Shown: positions 1 through 12,360 of the stretch, piece by piece
How the letters are laid out: every line of letters starts with the position of its first letter
Numbering within the stretch: the stretch's first letter is position 1
NCBI RefSeq assembly: GCF_001634285.1
Contig: NZ_CP015438.1
Location: 182,501 to 246,500 of the forward strand
Direction: 5' to 3'
Source of the DNA: Anoxybacillus amylolyticus
GTDB taxonomy: Bacteria; Bacillota; Bacilli; Bacillales; Anoxybacillaceae
DNA length: 64,000 bases
The notes under the pieces: generated by a model
What the model saw: only the letters and a program-made list of their open reading frames with translations
Told to the model about the DNA's origin: nothing
Databases searched by the model: none
Position numbers and translations under genes: made by a program

Positions 1-741
1 TCCTTCCGTGATGCCAATCGAATGGCGAGCCATCTCTAACAGCTTTTGCACTTTCGGTTTCTGTGGGCATTTTAGCGCCTCGCTTTGCCGATAACGCTCC
101 ATGAGCCCCTCTATCGTCTGACTTGCGATGTCCATCGGAAATGGCGTTTTTTCTAACACCACCAATGCCATTTTGCCAAACGACGGAAACACCTGCACAA
201 ACTCAGGGAAGTACCGATCCAGCCAACGAATCATTTGATTGTGGACGGCATTCCGTTCCTTGATTAATGACTCTCGAAACGTACTTCCTGCCCGCAATTC
301 CGCCTCCACCTCATGGAGAATACGTGGATAGCTAAAACGTCCGTCTTTGACCAGTCTTGCGATGACTAGGGCGTCTTTGGCATCATGCTTCGTTGGCAAG
401 TTGTCGTCGAGTTCTTTCGACCGTTTGACGTGCATCGGGTTAACCATCACCAACGGGATCCCTTTTTCCTCGAGGAAGTAGGCGAGGTTCAACCAGTAAT
501 GTCCGGTCGGTTCGATTCCGACGATCACTTCCGTTTTGCCAAACTCCCTCATCGCCTCTTGGATCAACGCATAGAACTGTTCAAATCCGAATCTCGACTG
601 GAACACCGGAAACGACTTTTTCAGTACCCGACCTCGTGCGTCCACGATCGCTGCGTAATGTTTTTGCTTGGCAATATCCATTCCAATCACTAATGTTTGA
701 TCGGTGACTTGTTCAATTTTGCGATTTTGTGTACAATTCAT
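1..741 (-). CDS. IS110-family transposase, 3' part cut by window edge
   Basis: This minus-strand frame is open from an ATG at 741 to the window edge, giving 247 residues with no stop. The N-terminal RuvC-like DEDD domain is clear: GMDIAKQKH near residue 20, IEPTGHYW near residue 75, and KHDAKDALVIARL near residue 117. IS110 recombinases use the DEDD domain with a C-terminal serine domain, which lies outside the window. A purine-rich AAGGAGGAC stretch lies just upstream of the start. The gene sits inside the interrupted end of the HD-GYP gene downstream of gyrA. Family assignment is firm; the named element is not known. Confidence 0.9.
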   Translation of the reverse strand, partial: MNCTQNRKIEQVTDQTLVIGMDIAKQKHYAAIVDARGRVLKKSFPVFQSRFGFEQFYALIQEAMREFGKTEVIVGIEPTGHYWLNLAYFLEEKGIPLVMVNPMHVKRSKELDDNLPTKHDAKDALVIARLVKDGRFSYPRILHEVEAELRAGSTFRESLIKERNAVHNQMIRWLDRYFPEFVQVFPSFGKMALVVLEKTPFPMDIASQTIEGLMERYRQSEALKCPQKPKVQKLLEMARHSIGITEG

Positions 742-844
742 AGTAAGTCCTCCTTGGTTGGATGATAGGTGTTTGTTGGTACCCCTGCATCATACCAAGA
801 GGGCTTTTTTCTTTCAAGTCCCCCAAAACCTTTCTAACAGGAAT
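1..844 (-). mobile_element. IS110-family insertion (one end visible)
   Basis: The element end is placed near 844/845. There the HD-GYP reading frame leaves its expected family sequence after residues KES and continues into 43 unrelated codons that run up to and over the transposase start. About 100 bp of non-coding sequence separates this end from the transposase ATG. IS110-type elements lack long terminal inverted repeats, so the boundary is inferred from the host gene and may be off by several bases. Confidence 0.65.
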
Positions 845-1711
845 GCTTTCTTTTTGAATCTGTTCCAATGCTTTAAACGGAGACTCTTTTTTTCGATAAA
901 GACGCTCTGATACCATCGCTTGATATACATCAGCCACCGCCACGATTTTACTATATGGATGAATTTGTTTATCAGTAATTCCGAATGGGTAGCCGCTTCC
1001 GTCATTCCGTTCGTGGTGCTGCAATACCGCTAATTTTACTCCTTCTTGTATAAAAGGGGTTTTTTGCACCATTTTATATCCAAAAACAGAATGTTGCTTT
1101 ACTTCTCTATACTCTTCTGACGTCAAAGCAGACTTTTTCATTAAAATTTTTTCATCAATTTTCGCCATCCCACAATTACTCAAAAAACCAGCTAGCGCAA
1201 TTTGGTAATAATCACCTTGGCTATAATTTAAACATTTTGCTAAAAATCCTGATAATAGCCCGACGCTTACCGCATGATGATATAAATAATCTTCTTTAGT
1301 TGTATAACGATATAGCGTAAGCAACTCACTCCGTTTATCAATGAAACGGTCTAACAATGGTAAGATGATTGCTCGAATTTCGTTAATATCAATTGCCATC
1401 CCTGAATGCCATGATTGAAATACTTTTTTATACCGCTGTACTGCTTTTAAATACAGGGTGATTAACTCTTCCTCTTCTTCAGCGGTTCCGCTAGGCGAGA
1501 TTTGTGGAATTACTTCTGCTGGTTTAAACGGCTGGCCATTCGCTAAAACAGATTCCACGTAAACATCTTCTATCAAAAATTTTTCCAGCACATGAAGCAA
1601 CGTCGGTGTTAATACGGTATTTTTAGGAATAATCGGTTTATGTGTTTTTCCGATGACATCCTCCGCCAAAATACATCCTTCTTGCAGTTGCTTAATTTTT
1701 ACTCGAAACAT
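713..1711 (-). pseudogene. HD-GYP-like protein, 3' end replaced by IS110
   Basis: About 289 residues of a host protein are fused to 43 residues read from the inserted IS110 end. The C-terminal half resembles HD-GYP phosphohydrolases: HHERNDGSGYP and ADVYQAMVSERLYR are recognisable. The HD dyad position, normally LLHDIGK, reads FLSNCGM, so metal-dependent phosphodiesterase activity is doubtful even without the insertion. Known relatives sit downstream of gyrA in thermophilic bacilli. An intact copy would be expected to carry the end of the domain that is missing here. The fused product could still be made, but loss or change of function is likely. Confidence 0.7.
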
Positions 1712-1782
1712 ATTCCTCCCCCAGTTTCCCCCGCTTTTCCTCTCTTCTTCCTCAATGGAAGTCAGCTTTTTAGAATGATAAA

Positions 1783-1818
1783 CTGACGAAGGGAGCGTCT
1801 AAGACTTTTCTTCGTCAG
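1783..1818 (-). terminator. Possible terminator after gyrA
   Basis: A 9-bp inverted repeat (CTGACGAAG / CTTCGTCAG) with an 18-base loop lies between gyrA and the HD-GYP gene. On the minus strand it is followed by a weak T-rich run. The long loop and poor T tract keep confidence low. Confidence 0.4.
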
Positions 1819-1851
1819 CTGAAAGCGTATATTTTTTTCAGTGAAATGGGA

Positions 1852-4317
1852 TTATCCTTCGTCACTGCTTTCTAGCTCTTTTTCTTCTTCGCGTGAAACT
1901 TTCGCAACCGTTGCAACGTATTCATGGTCGCCAGATAAACGAATAAGTTTGACGCCCTTTGTATTTCTCCCCATTCGCGAAATATCGCTTACAGCGATAC
2001 GAATTAAAATCCCATTCGTTGTCATTAACATTAAATCTTCTTCATCTGTCACTGTTTTCACTGCAACAACTGTTCCGTTTTTCTCGGTAATGTTGCACGT
2101 CTTTAATCCTTTTCCACCCCGCGTCTGAACGCGATATTCTGACGCTTTTGTCCGTTTTCCGTATCCATTTTTCGTGACAACGAGCACATCGTCTTCTTCT
2201 TCTAAAATTTCCATTCCGACGACTTCATCATCGCCTTCTAACGTAATTGCTTTTACCCCTGTCGCACTTCTTCCCATCGTTCGCACATCGGTTTCTGGAA
2301 AACGAATGAGCATGCCATGTTTCGTCCCGACAATAATATGTTTGTAGCCATCGGTCAATTTCACAGAAATTAACTCGTCTCCTTCGCGAAGACAAATAGC
2401 GATTAGCCCATTATTACGAATGTTAGCAAACGAAGAGAGCGGGGATCGTTTCGCAATCCCTTGCTTTGTGGTAAAGAACAAGAACGAATTATCATCAAAC
2501 TCATCGATTGTAATAATCGTATTAATCCACTCGTCCTTATCGATTTCTAACAAATTAACAATAGGAATTCCTTTCGCCGTTCGACCGAACTCAGGGATTT
2601 CATATCCTTTTGCCCGATACACCTTTCCTTTATTTGTAAAAAACAAAATAGTATGGTGTGTTGATGTAATGAGAAGATGTTCAACAAAATCATCCTCGCT
2701 CGTATTCATGCCTTGAACTCCTCTTCCGCCACGCTTTTGACTCCGATACGTGGAAAGCGGAATCCGCTTAATGTATCCTTTATGTGTCAATGTCACGACG
2801 ATTTGTTCACAAGGGATTAAATCTTCATCTGCAAACTCTTCAACCCCACCGCTTATAATTTCCGTTCTTCGTTCATCGTTAAATCGTTCTTTTATTTCTG
2901 TTAATTCGGTTCGAATAATTTGCAACACTTTTTCTTCGTCTGCTAAAATCGAACGCAATTCCGCGATAAGTCGAACAAGTTCCTGGTATTCTTGTTCGAT
3001 TTTTTCTCGCTCTAACCCAGTCAATCTTTGCAAACGCATATCTAAAATCGCTTGCGCCTGTCTTTCCGTTAACGAAAATTTTTGCATTAACCCTTCTTTC
3101 GCCATTTCTGTTGTTTGTGAATGACGAATTAAGTGAATGACTTTATCTAAATGGTCAAGCGCAATGCGAAGCCCTTCTAAAATATGCGCTCTTGCTTCTG
3201 CTTTTTTCAGTTCATACGCTGTACGACGACGAATAACGATTTTTTGATGGTCTAAATAGTGAGTTAAGCATTCTTTTAAATTTAGTACTTTCGGTTGTCC
3301 GTCGACAAGCGCCAACATATTAATGCCAAAGCTCGTTTGTAACGCTGTTTGTTTATATAAATTGTTTAAAATCACTTTCGCATTGGCATCTCTACGAATT
3401 TCCATGACCACTCGCATACCATTTCGGTCTGATTCATCCCGCAAATCAGTAATACCATCAATTTTTTTCTCGCGGACAAGTTCGGCAATTCGTTCAATCA
3501 ATTTTGCCTTGTTCACTTGATAAGGAAGTTCGTGAACGATAATGCTTTCCTTGCCGTTTTCTTTTTGTTCAATTTCCACTTTTGCCCGCAACGTAATTGA
3601 ACCACGACCTGTTTCATACGCTTTACGAATGCCGCTACGACCAATGATTTGTCCGCCGGTTGGAAAATCTGGTCCAGGGATAAATTCCATCAATTCAGCA
3701 ATCGTCATTTCCGGATCTTGACTTAATGCTAAAAGTGCATCTACTATCTCACCGAGCTGATGCGGGGGGATGTTTGTCGCCATCCCAACTGCAATCCCCG
3801 ATGAGCCGTTGACAAGTAAATTTGGAAAACGTGAAGGCAAAACAACTGGCTCTTTTTCCGAACCATCGTAGTTATCTTGATAATCAATCGTATCTTTCGT
3901 AATATCGCGCAATAGTTCCATCGAGATTTTCGACATGCGCGCTTCCGTGTAACGCATAGCTGCCGCTGCATCGCCATCAATCGAGCCGAAGTTTCCGTGC
4001 CCGTCCACTAACATATAACGATAGTTGAAATCTTGCGCCATCCGCACCATCGTGTCATAAACAGCTGCATCACCATGTGGATGGTATTTCCCGATAACTT
4101 CCCCAACGATGCGCGCTGATTTTTTATAAGGCTTGTCCGCTGTCATTCCTAAATCGTGCATTGCGTATAAAATGCGGCGGTGAACCGGCTTCAACCCATC
4201 TCGAACATCAGGCAGCGCCCGTGACACAATAACGCTCATTGCATAATCAAGAAAAGACGAGCGCATTTCTTGGCTAATATTCACTTCGCGAATTCGTGAA
4301 TTTTGGTTTTCTGACAT
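1852..4317 (-). CDS. gyrA: DNA gyrase subunit A
   Basis: The product is 821 residues, the usual length for Bacillus GyrA. This subunit breaks and rejoins DNA in the A2B2 gyrase that introduces negative supercoils. The N-terminal winged-helix/tower region contains [12 protein letters not shown], where the tyrosine is the expected active-site residue near 123. The GyrA box that wraps DNA is visible as [11 protein letters not shown] near residue 535, ahead of the six-blade C-terminal beta-pinwheel. The gene follows gyrB by 71 bp, as in the dnaA-dnaN-yaaA-recF-gyrB-gyrA order of Bacillus. Confidence 0.98.
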   Translation of the reverse strand: MSENQNSRIREVNISQEMRSSFLDYAMSVIVSRALPDVRDGLKPVHRRILYAMHDLGMTADKPYKKSARIVGEVIGKYHPHGDAAVYDTMVRMAQDFNYRYMLVDGHGNFGSIDGDAAAAMRYTEARMSKISMELLRDITKDTIDYQDNYDGSEKEPVVLPSRFPNLLVNGSSGIAVGMATNIPPHQLGEIVDALLALSQDPEMTIAELMEFIPGPDFPTGGQIIGRSGIRKAYETGRGSITLRAKVEIEQKENGKESIIVHELPYQVNKAKLIERIAELVREKKIDGITDLRDESDRNGMRVVMEIRRDANAKVILNNLYKQTALQTSFGINMLALVDGQPKVLNLKECLTHYLDHQKIVIRRRTAYELKKAEARAHILEGLRIALDHLDKVIHLIRHSQTTEMAKEGLMQKFSLTERQAQAILDMRLQRLTGLEREKIEQEYQELVRLIAELRSILADEEKVLQIIRTELTEIKERFNDERRTEIISGGVEEFADEDLIPCEQIVVTLTHKGYIKRIPLSTYRSQKRGGRGVQGMNTSEDDFVEHLLITSTHHTILFFTNKGKVYRAKGYEIPEFGRTAKGIPIVNLLEIDKDEWINTIITIDEFDDNSFLFFTTKQGIAKRSPLSSFANIRNNGLIAICLREGDELISVKLTDGYKHIIVGTKHGMLIRFPETDVRTMGRSATGVKAITLEGDDEVVGMEILEEEDDVLVVTKNGYGKRTKASEYRVQTRGGKGLKTCNITEKNGTVVAVKTVTDEEDLMLMTTNGILIRIAVSDISRMGRNTKGVKLIRLSGDHEYVATVAKVSREEEKELESSDEG

Positions 4318-4388
4318 TTTTTCAAAACCTCCCTTTTAAACTCATTTTTATCTGGGGGAGGGTGATAAGCGACACTCTCCGTACAACT

Positions 4389-6320
<1,932 letters not shown>

Positions 6321-6346
6321 CTACGCTTTCCTTTGACGGTCAAAAC

Positions 6347-7459
6347 TCATTGGGTTATTTGGCCAGAACACACGTGGTAAACAGCTGCTTCTTTTATGAC
6401 GTCATGCTCAATCCCATCAATACTTGTCGTCGTAACGAATGTTTGGACTTTTTGTCGAATCGCATTCAATAAATGCGTTTGCCGAAAATCATCAAGTTCT
6501 GAAAGAACGTCGTCTAGTAAAAGAATTGGATAATCACCTGTTTCTTTGAAAATCAATTCGATTTCCGCTAATTTAACAGATAAAGCGGTTGTCCTTTGCT
6601 GGCCTTGCGAGCCGAACGTTTGTACATCTTTTCCGTTTACGTCGAACGATAAATCATCGCGGTGTGGACCAGCAAGCGTCAACCCCCGTTCAATTTCCTT
6701 CTCCTTTATTTTAACAAATTTTTCACTATACGCTTCTACTATTCTCGACAATTCTATCTTTTCTGATACGTCAACCGACGGATGATAACGAATAGAAAGG
6801 TTTTCTAGCCCACGGCTAATTTCGTGATGAATAGGCTCTGCCCATTTTTGCAACAGTCGCAAAAACTCATACCGTTTTAGCGTAATTTTCGCAGCCAATT
6901 CTACCAACTGTTCCGTTAATACAGAAAGCATCGTTTCGTCGCGCTGTTGCCTTGTTTGTAACGCTTTTAAATAGTGGTTCCGTTGCTGCAATATTTTTTG
7001 GTACAGGCTTAAATCATGCATGTAGACAGGGGAAATTTGTCCGATTTCCATGTCGATAAAACGTCGCCTTACTTGAGGTCCCCCTTTGACGAGATATAAG
7101 TCTTCTGGGGCAAACAAAACAACGGGAAGATGACCAATATATTGACTTAATTTTCGTTGTTCTATATGGTTTATTTTTGCTTTTTTCCCTTTTTTTGATA
7201 CAACAAGCTGTAAAGAGAGAGGACCATTCCGTTTCATCGCTCTCCCTTCTATTTTAGCATATTCCGCCTCCCAACGAATCAATTCTTTATCATTTGCTGT
7301 TCGATGGGATTTGGCCATGGCTAACACGTAAATTGCTTCCATCAAATTAGTCTTTCCTTGCGCATTTTCTCCTAAAATAATGTTGACATGATTAGCAAAT
7401 GTCACTTCTTGGCTGTTGTAGTTCCGATAATTTTTTAGCGATAAATGTGTCAAGAGCAA
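6347..7459 (-). CDS. recF: DNA replication/repair protein RecF
   Basis: The product is 370 residues, identical in length to B. subtilis RecF, a SMC-like ATPase that helps RecOR load RecA at gapped DNA. The Walker A motif is [12 protein letters not shown] near residue 30. The ABC-type signature [13 protein letters not shown] and Walker [14 protein letters not shown] are near residues 285 and 310. It lies 11 bp after yaaA, consistent with one transcript from dnaN through gyrA. Confidence 0.97.
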   Translation of the reverse strand: MLLTHLSLKNYRNYNSQEVTFANHVNIILGENAQGKTNLMEAIYVLAMAKSHRTANDKELIRWEAEYAKIEGRAMKRNGPLSLQLVVSKKGKKAKINHIEQRKLSQYIGHLPVVLFAPEDLYLVKGGPQVRRRFIDMEIGQISPVYMHDLSLYQKILQQRNHYLKALQTRQQRDETMLSVLTEQLVELAAKITLKRYEFLRLLQKWAEPIHHEISRGLENLSIRYHPSVDVSEKIELSRIVEAYSEKFVKIKEKEIERGLTLAGPHRDDLSFDVNGKDVQTFGSQGQQRTTALSVKLAEIELIFKETGDYPILLLDDVLSELDDFRQTHLLNAIRQKVQTFVTTTSIDGIEHDVIKEAAVYHVCSGQITQ

Positions 7460-7470
7460 AGATTCTTCAC

Positions 7471-7689
7471 CTACTCTATCCCTTTTACGACAAAAGTACC
7501 AAATTCACGCACATCAACAACGTCTCCATTTGTTAACTTGCGACCACGGCGCGTCTCTCGTTCACCGTTTACATATACTTCTTTCGTCTGTAAAAACCAT
7601 TTGGCCATTCCACCTGTATCAATCACGTTCGCCAGTTTTAAAAACTGACCAAGAGTAATGGTTTCCGTTGAAATTTGGATTTGTTTCAT
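7471..7689 (-). CDS. yaaA: S4-domain protein YaaA
   Basis: This is a 72-residue S4-type RNA-binding protein. [23 protein letters not shown] and [12 protein letters not shown] are the typical S4 signature. It is conserved between dnaN and recF in Firmicutes, and in B. subtilis it has been linked to ribosome assembly. The ATG at 7689 was chosen over an in-frame GTG at 7704 because GGTGA lies about five bases upstream and the length matches relatives (about 71 residues). Confidence 0.93.
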   Translation of the reverse strand: MKQIQISTETITLGQFLKLANVIDTGGMAKWFLQTKEVYVNGERETRRGRKLTNGDVVDVREFGTFVVKGIE

Positions 7690-7754
7690 GCATTCACCGC
7701 TCACTTTCGTTAAAAACTGTCCATTACTTCATTTTACTAAAAAATTTGCCAATA

Positions 7755-7793
7755 GAAAAGAAAGCCGCTAGAAACTCTTTTTTCTAGCAGCTT
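7755..7793 (-). terminator. Terminator after dnaN
   Basis: Reading on the minus strand, a stem of about 11 bp (GCTGCTAGAAA pairing with TTTCTAGCGGC) is followed by TTTCTTTTCT. It sits directly after the dnaN stop, before yaaA, and could partly separate dnaAN from yaaA-recF-gyrBA. Confidence 0.75.
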
Positions 7794-7799
7794 AACTCA

Positions 7800-8936
7800 T
7801 TAGTACGTTCTGACTGGCAAAATCAGCTGAAGCATGGTATCTGTATGAAGCGGACGAAGGATAAATGGACGCATTGCTCCAGTGAAGCTAATTTTAATTT
7901 CTGTTCCTTCCAATGCTTTTAAGGCATCCATCATGTATTTCGCGCTAAAAGAAATTTTTAGTTCTTCCCCCTCGATTGCTTCGCATTGAATCTCTTCTGT
8001 CACTTTGCCAATCTCTGGAGAAATGGATGAAACTTCAATCTTGTTGTCGGATAACGTGGCTAATTTGACAACATTGTTTCTTCCTTCTCGCGCTAGTAAA
8101 GAAGCCCGGTCAATCGCTTGGAAAAACTCTTTTGCATTAATAATAACATCCGTTTGGCTATCTGTTGGGATTAAACGGGACGTATCTGGATAGTTTCCAT
8201 CAAGAAGTCGGGAGAAAAATAACAAATGTTTTGTTTTGAAGAGTACTTGATTTTCTGTCATCACAATTTCAACCGCTTCGTTCGTATCATCTAAAATTTT
8301 GCTTAATTCGTTTAAGCTTTTTCCAGGGATAACAACGTTGTAAGATAAATGATGGTCCATTTCGATTTTCGCTTTTCGTAAAGCAAGACGATGACTATCT
8401 GTTGCAATACAGATAAGTTCCCCATTTTCCACTCGCCAGTTGACACCTGTCAAGATCGGTCGTGTTTCCGACATCGACACAGCAAAAACCGTTTGCCGGA
8501 TGATTGTTTTCAATAAATCTGTTGGCAATTGGAAAACATGCTCTTCTTGAATTTGCGGAAGACGCGGATATTCTTCTGCATCTAAACCATTTAGGTTAAA
8601 TTCAGTTTTGCCAGAGCGAATAAGCACGACATTCGACGCTTGTACCTCAATTTCTACTGTATCTTGCGGAAGTTTTTTTACAATTTCCGCAAAAAAACGA
8701 GCAGGCAAGACGATACTTCCTGGATCTAGTACTTCTACAATCATTTTTCCGTCTTCTTCTGAGGGGATAAATGATTCAATCGAAATATCAGAGTCGCTTC
8801 CTGTCAATGTTACTCCTTGTTCCATTGCCACCATTTTAATACCTGACAAAATAGGAATTGTCGTTCGTGAAGAAATTGCTTTCATCACGTCTTGCACACT
8901 TTGAGCTAAGTGCTCCCGTTGAATGGTGAGTCGCAC
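7800..8936 (-). CDS. dnaN: DNA polymerase III beta sliding clamp
   Basis: The product is 378 residues, matching Bacillus DnaN, the ring that tethers Pol III to DNA. Three clamp folds are present, and the family C-terminus LILPVRTY closes the protein. It starts from an ATG preceded by AGGAGGAGA at 8941-8949. It lies downstream of dnaA, separated by a 170-bp spacer that holds part of oriC. Confidence 0.98.
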   Translation of the reverse strand: MRLTIQREHLAQSVQDVMKAISSRTTIPILSGIKMVAMEQGVTLTGSDSDISIESFIPSEEDGKMIVEVLDPGSIVLPARFFAEIVKKLPQDTVEIEVQASNVVLIRSGKTEFNLNGLDAEEYPRLPQIQEEHVFQLPTDLLKTIIRQTVFAVSMSETRPILTGVNWRVENGELICIATDSHRLALRKAKIEMDHHLSYNVVIPGKSLNELSKILDDTNEAVEIVMTENQVLFKTKHLLFFSRLLDGNYPDTSRLIPTDSQTDVIINAKEFFQAIDRASLLAREGRNNVVKLATLSDNKIEVSSISPEIGKVTEEIQCEAIEGEELKISFSAKYMMDALKALEGTEIKISFTGAMRPFILRPLHTDTMLQLILPVRTY

Positions 8937-9106
8937 AAATATCTCCTCCTGAACGTAAAAGTAAGGTTATTTTTTTATATATAAAAAATAATAGTAATAG
9001 TAATAGGGCTTGTTAACATGTGGATAAGTAAAAAAAACAAAGGAAATACAGTCTATCCACATGTGGACAGACTGTGCGCAACCTTTTCTATTATTCACAA
9101 AAATAA
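8937..9106. other. oriC part 2: DnaA boxes, DnaA-trio tract and unwinding element
   Basis: The spacer between dnaA and dnaN holds a perfect DnaA box (TGTGGATAA) at 9019-9027. It also holds an inverted pair of one-mismatch boxes at 9053-9061 and 9062-9070, inside a near-perfect 28-bp palindrome (9048-9075). Three tandem TAATAG units at 8989-9006 form a DnaA-trio tract. They abut a short GC cluster on the box side and an AT-only stretch (about 8970-8988) on the dnaN side. In B. subtilis this arrangement (boxes, GC cluster, trios, AT-rich) is where DnaA melts the origin. Assignment here is by analogy. Confidence 0.85.
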
Positions 9107-10453
9107 TTAATGTTTTAGCTTTTCTTGAATTTCTTTAATGTGTTTTTGTAATTGCACATCTGTTTGCAGTAATTTCGTAATTTTTTCATGCGCATGAATA
9201 ACGGTCGTGTGATCTCGTCCCCCGAACTCCTCGCCGATTTTTGGTAGAGAGCAATCTGTCAGTTCGCGAGAAAGGTACATGGCGATTTGGCGCGGAAACG
9301 CTACTGATTTTGTTCGTTTTTTGGCTTTAAAGTCCTCCATCTTTAAACTAAAATGTTCTCCAACTACCCGCTGAATGTCTTGGATAGTAATCACTTTCGG
9401 TTTGGCGCTAGGAATAATATCTTTCAATGCTTCAGCCGCTAAATCGGCGTTAATTTCTTTATTGATCAAGGATGAATACGCGACAACGCGAATAAGAGCT
9501 CCTTCTAATTCACGAATGTTAGAGTCAATTTGATTTGCGATGTAAAGCATCACTTCATTAGGGATGTCGAATCCTTCTGCTTTCGCTTTTTTGCGCAAAA
9601 TGGCGATTCGTGTTTCTAAATCAGGGGGAGTAATGTCAGTGATTAGTCCCCACTCAAACCGTGAACGAAGGCGGTCTTCGAGAGTTGGAATTTCTTTTGG
9701 CGGACGGTCGCTTGAAATCACAATTTGCTTGCTTTCTTCATGTAGTGTATTAAACGTATGGAAAAATTCTTCTTGTGTCTGTTCTTTTCCCGCTAAAAAC
9801 TGAATATCATCAATTAGTAGAACGTCCACGTTTCGATATTTATTGCGAAAATCGTCGGCTTTATTGTCACGGATGGCATTAATAAACTCGTTTGTAAACT
9901 TTTCAGAAGATAAATAGACGACTTTCGCGGATGGATTATGCTCGATCACATAATGACCAATCGCATGCATTAAATGTGTCTTTCCTAGTCCAACCCCGCC
10001 GTAAATAAAAAGTGGATTATACGCTTTCGCTGGCGCTTCAGCCACAGCTAAGGAAGCTGCATGAGCAAAACGGTTTCCTGAACCGATGACGAACGTATCA
10101 AACGTATATTTCGGATTGAGCATGCTTTGTGGGAAGTCAGTTTGCTCTTCTTCGAGTTTTCGTTGCTTTTTTGTTGTCGGTTTGAGATCTAATTCTTCCT
10201 CCGGATTATGCGGGATAATAAATTTAATTGTTAGCTCTTCGCCGGTAATGTCATAGATTGTTTCGCCTATTAAATGCGCGTAGCGGGAATCTAACCAATC
10301 TCTAGCAAATTCATTAGGGGCTACGATTACGAGTGTGTCACCTTTCAATGAGTGAGCTTTTGTTGATTTTAACCATGTTTCGAAGCTAGGTTTGCTAATC
10401 TTTTTTTCAATTTCCGCAAGCGCCTTATTCCATAAATCATCGATATTTTCCAC
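9107..10453 (-). CDS. dnaA: Chromosomal replication initiator DnaA
   Basis: The product is 448 residues with all four DnaA domains. The N-terminal domain begins [27 protein letters not shown]. The AAA+ core has Walker [11 protein letters not shown] near residue 152 and Walker [11 protein letters not shown] near residue 213. The C-terminal DNA-binding signature [15 protein letters not shown] lies near residue 400. The start is GTG, with AAGGAGGG about nine bases upstream. DnaA boxes flank the gene on both sides, which suggests autoregulation as well as origin function. Confidence 0.98.
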   Translation of the reverse strand: MENIDDLWNKALAEIEKKISKPSFETWLKSTKAHSLKGDTLVIVAPNEFARDWLDSRYAHLIGETIYDITGEELTIKFIIPHNPEEELDLKPTTKKQRKLEEEQTDFPQSMLNPKYTFDTFVIGSGNRFAHAASLAVAEAPAKAYNPLFIYGGVGLGKTHLMHAIGHYVIEHNPSAKVVYLSSEKFTNEFINAIRDNKADDFRNKYRNVDVLLIDDIQFLAGKEQTQEEFFHTFNTLHEESKQIVISSDRPPKEIPTLEDRLRSRFEWGLITDITPPDLETRIAILRKKAKAEGFDIPNEVMLYIANQIDSNIRELEGALIRVVAYSSLINKEINADLAAEALKDIIPSAKPKVITIQDIQRVVGEHFSLKMEDFKAKKRTKSVAFPRQIAMYLSRELTDCSLPKIGEEFGGRDHTTVIHAHEKITKLLQTDVQLQKHIKEIQEKLKH

Positions 10454-10967
10454 CCGTTGGCCCTCCTTTTCTTCAAAGGCTGTTCAACTTTTGTACAACC
10501 TTAAAAACTGCCTGCATATATACTTATAAAAATGCGTATGTGGAAAAATAGTATAATAAGGAAAGAAAGCGGCATTTCGACAAAATTCACAAGGTGTGAA
10601 TATTTTTTTCTACACTTCTGAATAAAGTGTCCACACGTTATTCACATTCTGTGGATAATAAAGTTATCCAGATAAACAATCCAGAGTGAAAACAAGAATA
10701 TAATATCAAATAACATGAGGAGTTGCAATGATTTAAAAAAAATATCCACAATGCCCATATATTGTGGAAAAAACGTTATCCACACCACAAGACATTGTGA
10801 AAAAGATGTCGATAAATGTAGGGGATGAAAGAAAAAGGGAGATAAATTTATCCACAGCGAAAAAACGATAAAAGAGCCACCTGGGACAGTTGACATTTTG
10901 CCGCATTGTTCACTATAATTAGAAAGACTGCCTGTAACAGTTATTCCTCAGGGAGGTGTCATAATAA
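10454..10967. other. oriC part 1: DnaA-box region between dnaA and rpmH
   Basis: This 514-bp non-coding region holds perfect DnaA boxes at 10650-10658, 10776-10784 and 10848-10856. Near-matches lie at 10539-10547, 10638-10646, 10664-10672, 10742-10750, 10763-10771 and 10807-10815. It corresponds to the incA/incB portion of the B. subtilis bipartite origin. Genes on either side diverge from it. It must also hold the dnaA promoter on the minus strand and the rpmH promoter on the plus strand. Confidence 0.9.
10891..10920 (+). promoter_or_regulatory. SigA-type promoter of rpmH
   Basis: TTGACA at 10891-10896 and TATAAT at 10915-10920 are both consensus, separated by 18 bp. Transcription would start about 40 bp ahead of the rpmH start codon. 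One of the DnaA boxes (10848-10856) lies just upstream. Confidence 0.85.
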
Positions 10968-11102
10968 ATGAAACGTACGTACCAACCAAACAAGCGTAAA
11001 CGTAGCAAAGTTCACGGCTTCCGCGCGCGCATGAGCACTAAAAACGGACGTAAAGTTCTTGCACGTCGTCGCCGCAAAGGAAGAAAAGTATTATCCGCAT
11101 AA
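10968..11102 (+). CDS. rpmH: 50S ribosomal protein L34
   Basis: The product is 44 residues and extremely basic, beginning [18 protein letters not shown] and ending GRKVLSA, the standard L34 sequence. It is a small structural component of the large ribosomal subunit. GGGAGGTG at 10951-10958 is a strong ribosome-binding site about nine bases from the ATG. It is the first gene of the right replichore and is followed by its own terminator and rnpA. Confidence 0.98.
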   Translation: MKRTYQPNKRKRSKVHGFRARMSTKNGRKVLARRRRKGRKVLSA

Positions 11103-11130
11103 GGCCACTGAACCGTCAGTGGTCTTTTTT
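11103..11130 (+). terminator. Terminator after rpmH
   Basis: GGCCACTGA pairs with TCAGTGGTC around a four-base loop and is followed by TTTTTT, directly after the rpmH stop codon. Confidence 0.85.
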
Positions 11131-11192
11131 CTAAATATCACGAGTGTTGATTATCCATCTAAATATAAACTAATGGAGTGTTTGTCCTTGGG

Positions 11193-11549
11193 ATGAAAAA
11201 AAAATACCGAATCAAAAAAAATGAGGAATTCCAACAAGTGTTTCAAAAAGGAAAATCGATGGCGAACCGGCAGTTTGTCGTTTATGTATTAGATCGTTCC
11301 GAGCAACCTTTCTTCCGCCTCGGTTTATCGGTGAGCAAGAAGATTGGAAAAGCAGTCGTAAGAAACCAGGTGAAACGTTATATTCGCCAAGTTTTTTTAG
11401 AACTTCGTGAGCAAATAGTACCAGGGAAAGACTATGTGGTGATTGCCAGAACACCGACGGCGGAAATGAATTATGCCGAGGTGAAAAAAAGTTTAATCCA
11501 CGTGTTAAAAAAAGCAGGGGTCCTAGTCAACCAACCATTTCAACGATGA
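11193..11549 (+). CDS. rnpA: Ribonuclease P protein component
   Basis: The product is 118 residues. RnpA binds the catalytic RNase P RNA and aids 5' maturation of tRNAs. The family signature [25 protein letters not shown] is intact near residues 48-72, and the N-terminus [16 protein letters not shown] matches relatives. The ATG at 11193 was chosen because it gives the family length. An upstream in-frame GTG at 11178 exists, and the best Shine-Dalgarno-like sequence (TGGAGTG) is somewhat far from the ATG. The exact start is therefore uncertain. Confidence 0.93.
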   Translation: MKKKYRIKKNEEFQQVFQKGKSMANRQFVVYVLDRSEQPFFRLGLSVSKKIGKAVVRNQVKRYIRQVFLELREQIVPGKDYVVIARTPTAEMNYAEVKKSLIHVLKKAGVLVNQPFQR

Positions 11550-11586
11550 TGAATGATAATATATACGCGGAAAAGTGAGGAGGAAA

Positions 11587-12360
11587 ATGAAGGTGAAGAG
11601 GCGAATTTGGTTCATAGTCACACTAATTTTACTTGTGGCTTTCGTTTCAGGATGTTCGCAAATTAATCAGCCTATCACGCCGGAAAGCAAAGGATTTTGG
11701 AACGAATATATCGTTTATCCGCTTTCATGGTTGATTAAGTATGTAGCTAAGTCATTCGGAGGAAATTACGGACTGGCCATTATTATTGTAACAATCATCA
11801 TTCGCTTAGCGATTTTACCATTAATGATCCAGCAAACAAGAAACTCGAAAGCGATGCAGGCGTTGCAGCCGGAGCTGCAAAAACTGAAAGAAAAATATAG
11901 CTCAAAAGATATGCAAACGCAGCAAAAGTTGCAACAAGAAACGATGCTGCTGTTCCAAAAACACGGTGTGAACCCGCTGGCTGGTTGTTTCCCTTTGCTT
12001 ATTCAAACGCCGATATTAATTGGTTTTTATCATGCGATTATGCGGACACGAGAAATCGCTGACCACTCGTTCTTATGGTTTGATTTAGGCGCAAAAGACC
12101 CGTACTATATTTTGCCGGTTGTTGCTGGTGTCGCTACATTTATCCAACAGAAAATTATGATGGCGGGGATGGAACAACAAAATCCGCAAATGGCGATGAT
12201 GCTTTGGATGATGCCAATTATGATTATTGTGTTCGGGATCAGCTTCCCAGCAGCGTTGTCGCTTTATTGGGTAGTAGGAAACATTTTCTCCATTGTGCAA
12301 ACGTATTTCATCAAAGGTCCTGATTTAAAATCTATTCATTCAGGGGGACAGAAAAAGTGA
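11587..12360 (+). CDS. yidC: Membrane protein insertase YidC (SpoIIIJ)
   Basis: This is a 257-residue YidC/Oxa1/Alb3-type insertase that helps proteins enter the membrane. In B. subtilis the SpoIIIJ paralogue is also needed for forespore development. A lipoprotein signal peptide ends at the lipobox VSGC near residue 23, followed by five membrane segments and the conserved [15 protein letters not shown] and [18 protein letters not shown] stretches. AGGAGG at 11578-11583 precedes the ATG closely; an in-frame GTG at 11593 has more usual spacing. The stop overlaps the jag start. Confidence 0.96.
   Translation: MKVKRRIWFIVTLILLVAFVSGCSQINQPITPESKGFWNEYIVYPLSWLIKYVAKSFGGNYGLAIIIVTIIIRLAILPLMIQQTRNSKAMQALQPELQKLKEKYSSKDMQTQQKLQQETMLLFQKHGVNPLAGCFPLLIQTPILIGFYHAIMRTREIADHSFLWFDLGAKDPYYILPVVAGVATFIQQKIMMAGMEQQNPQMAMMLWMMPIMIIVFGISFPAALSLYWVVGNIFSIVQTYFIKGPDLKSIHSGGQKK

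Noticed and set aside
8989-9006. TAATAG repeats as a simple microsatellite
   Set aside because: Position between DnaA boxes and the AT-rich stretch fits the DnaA-trio element better than random slippage.
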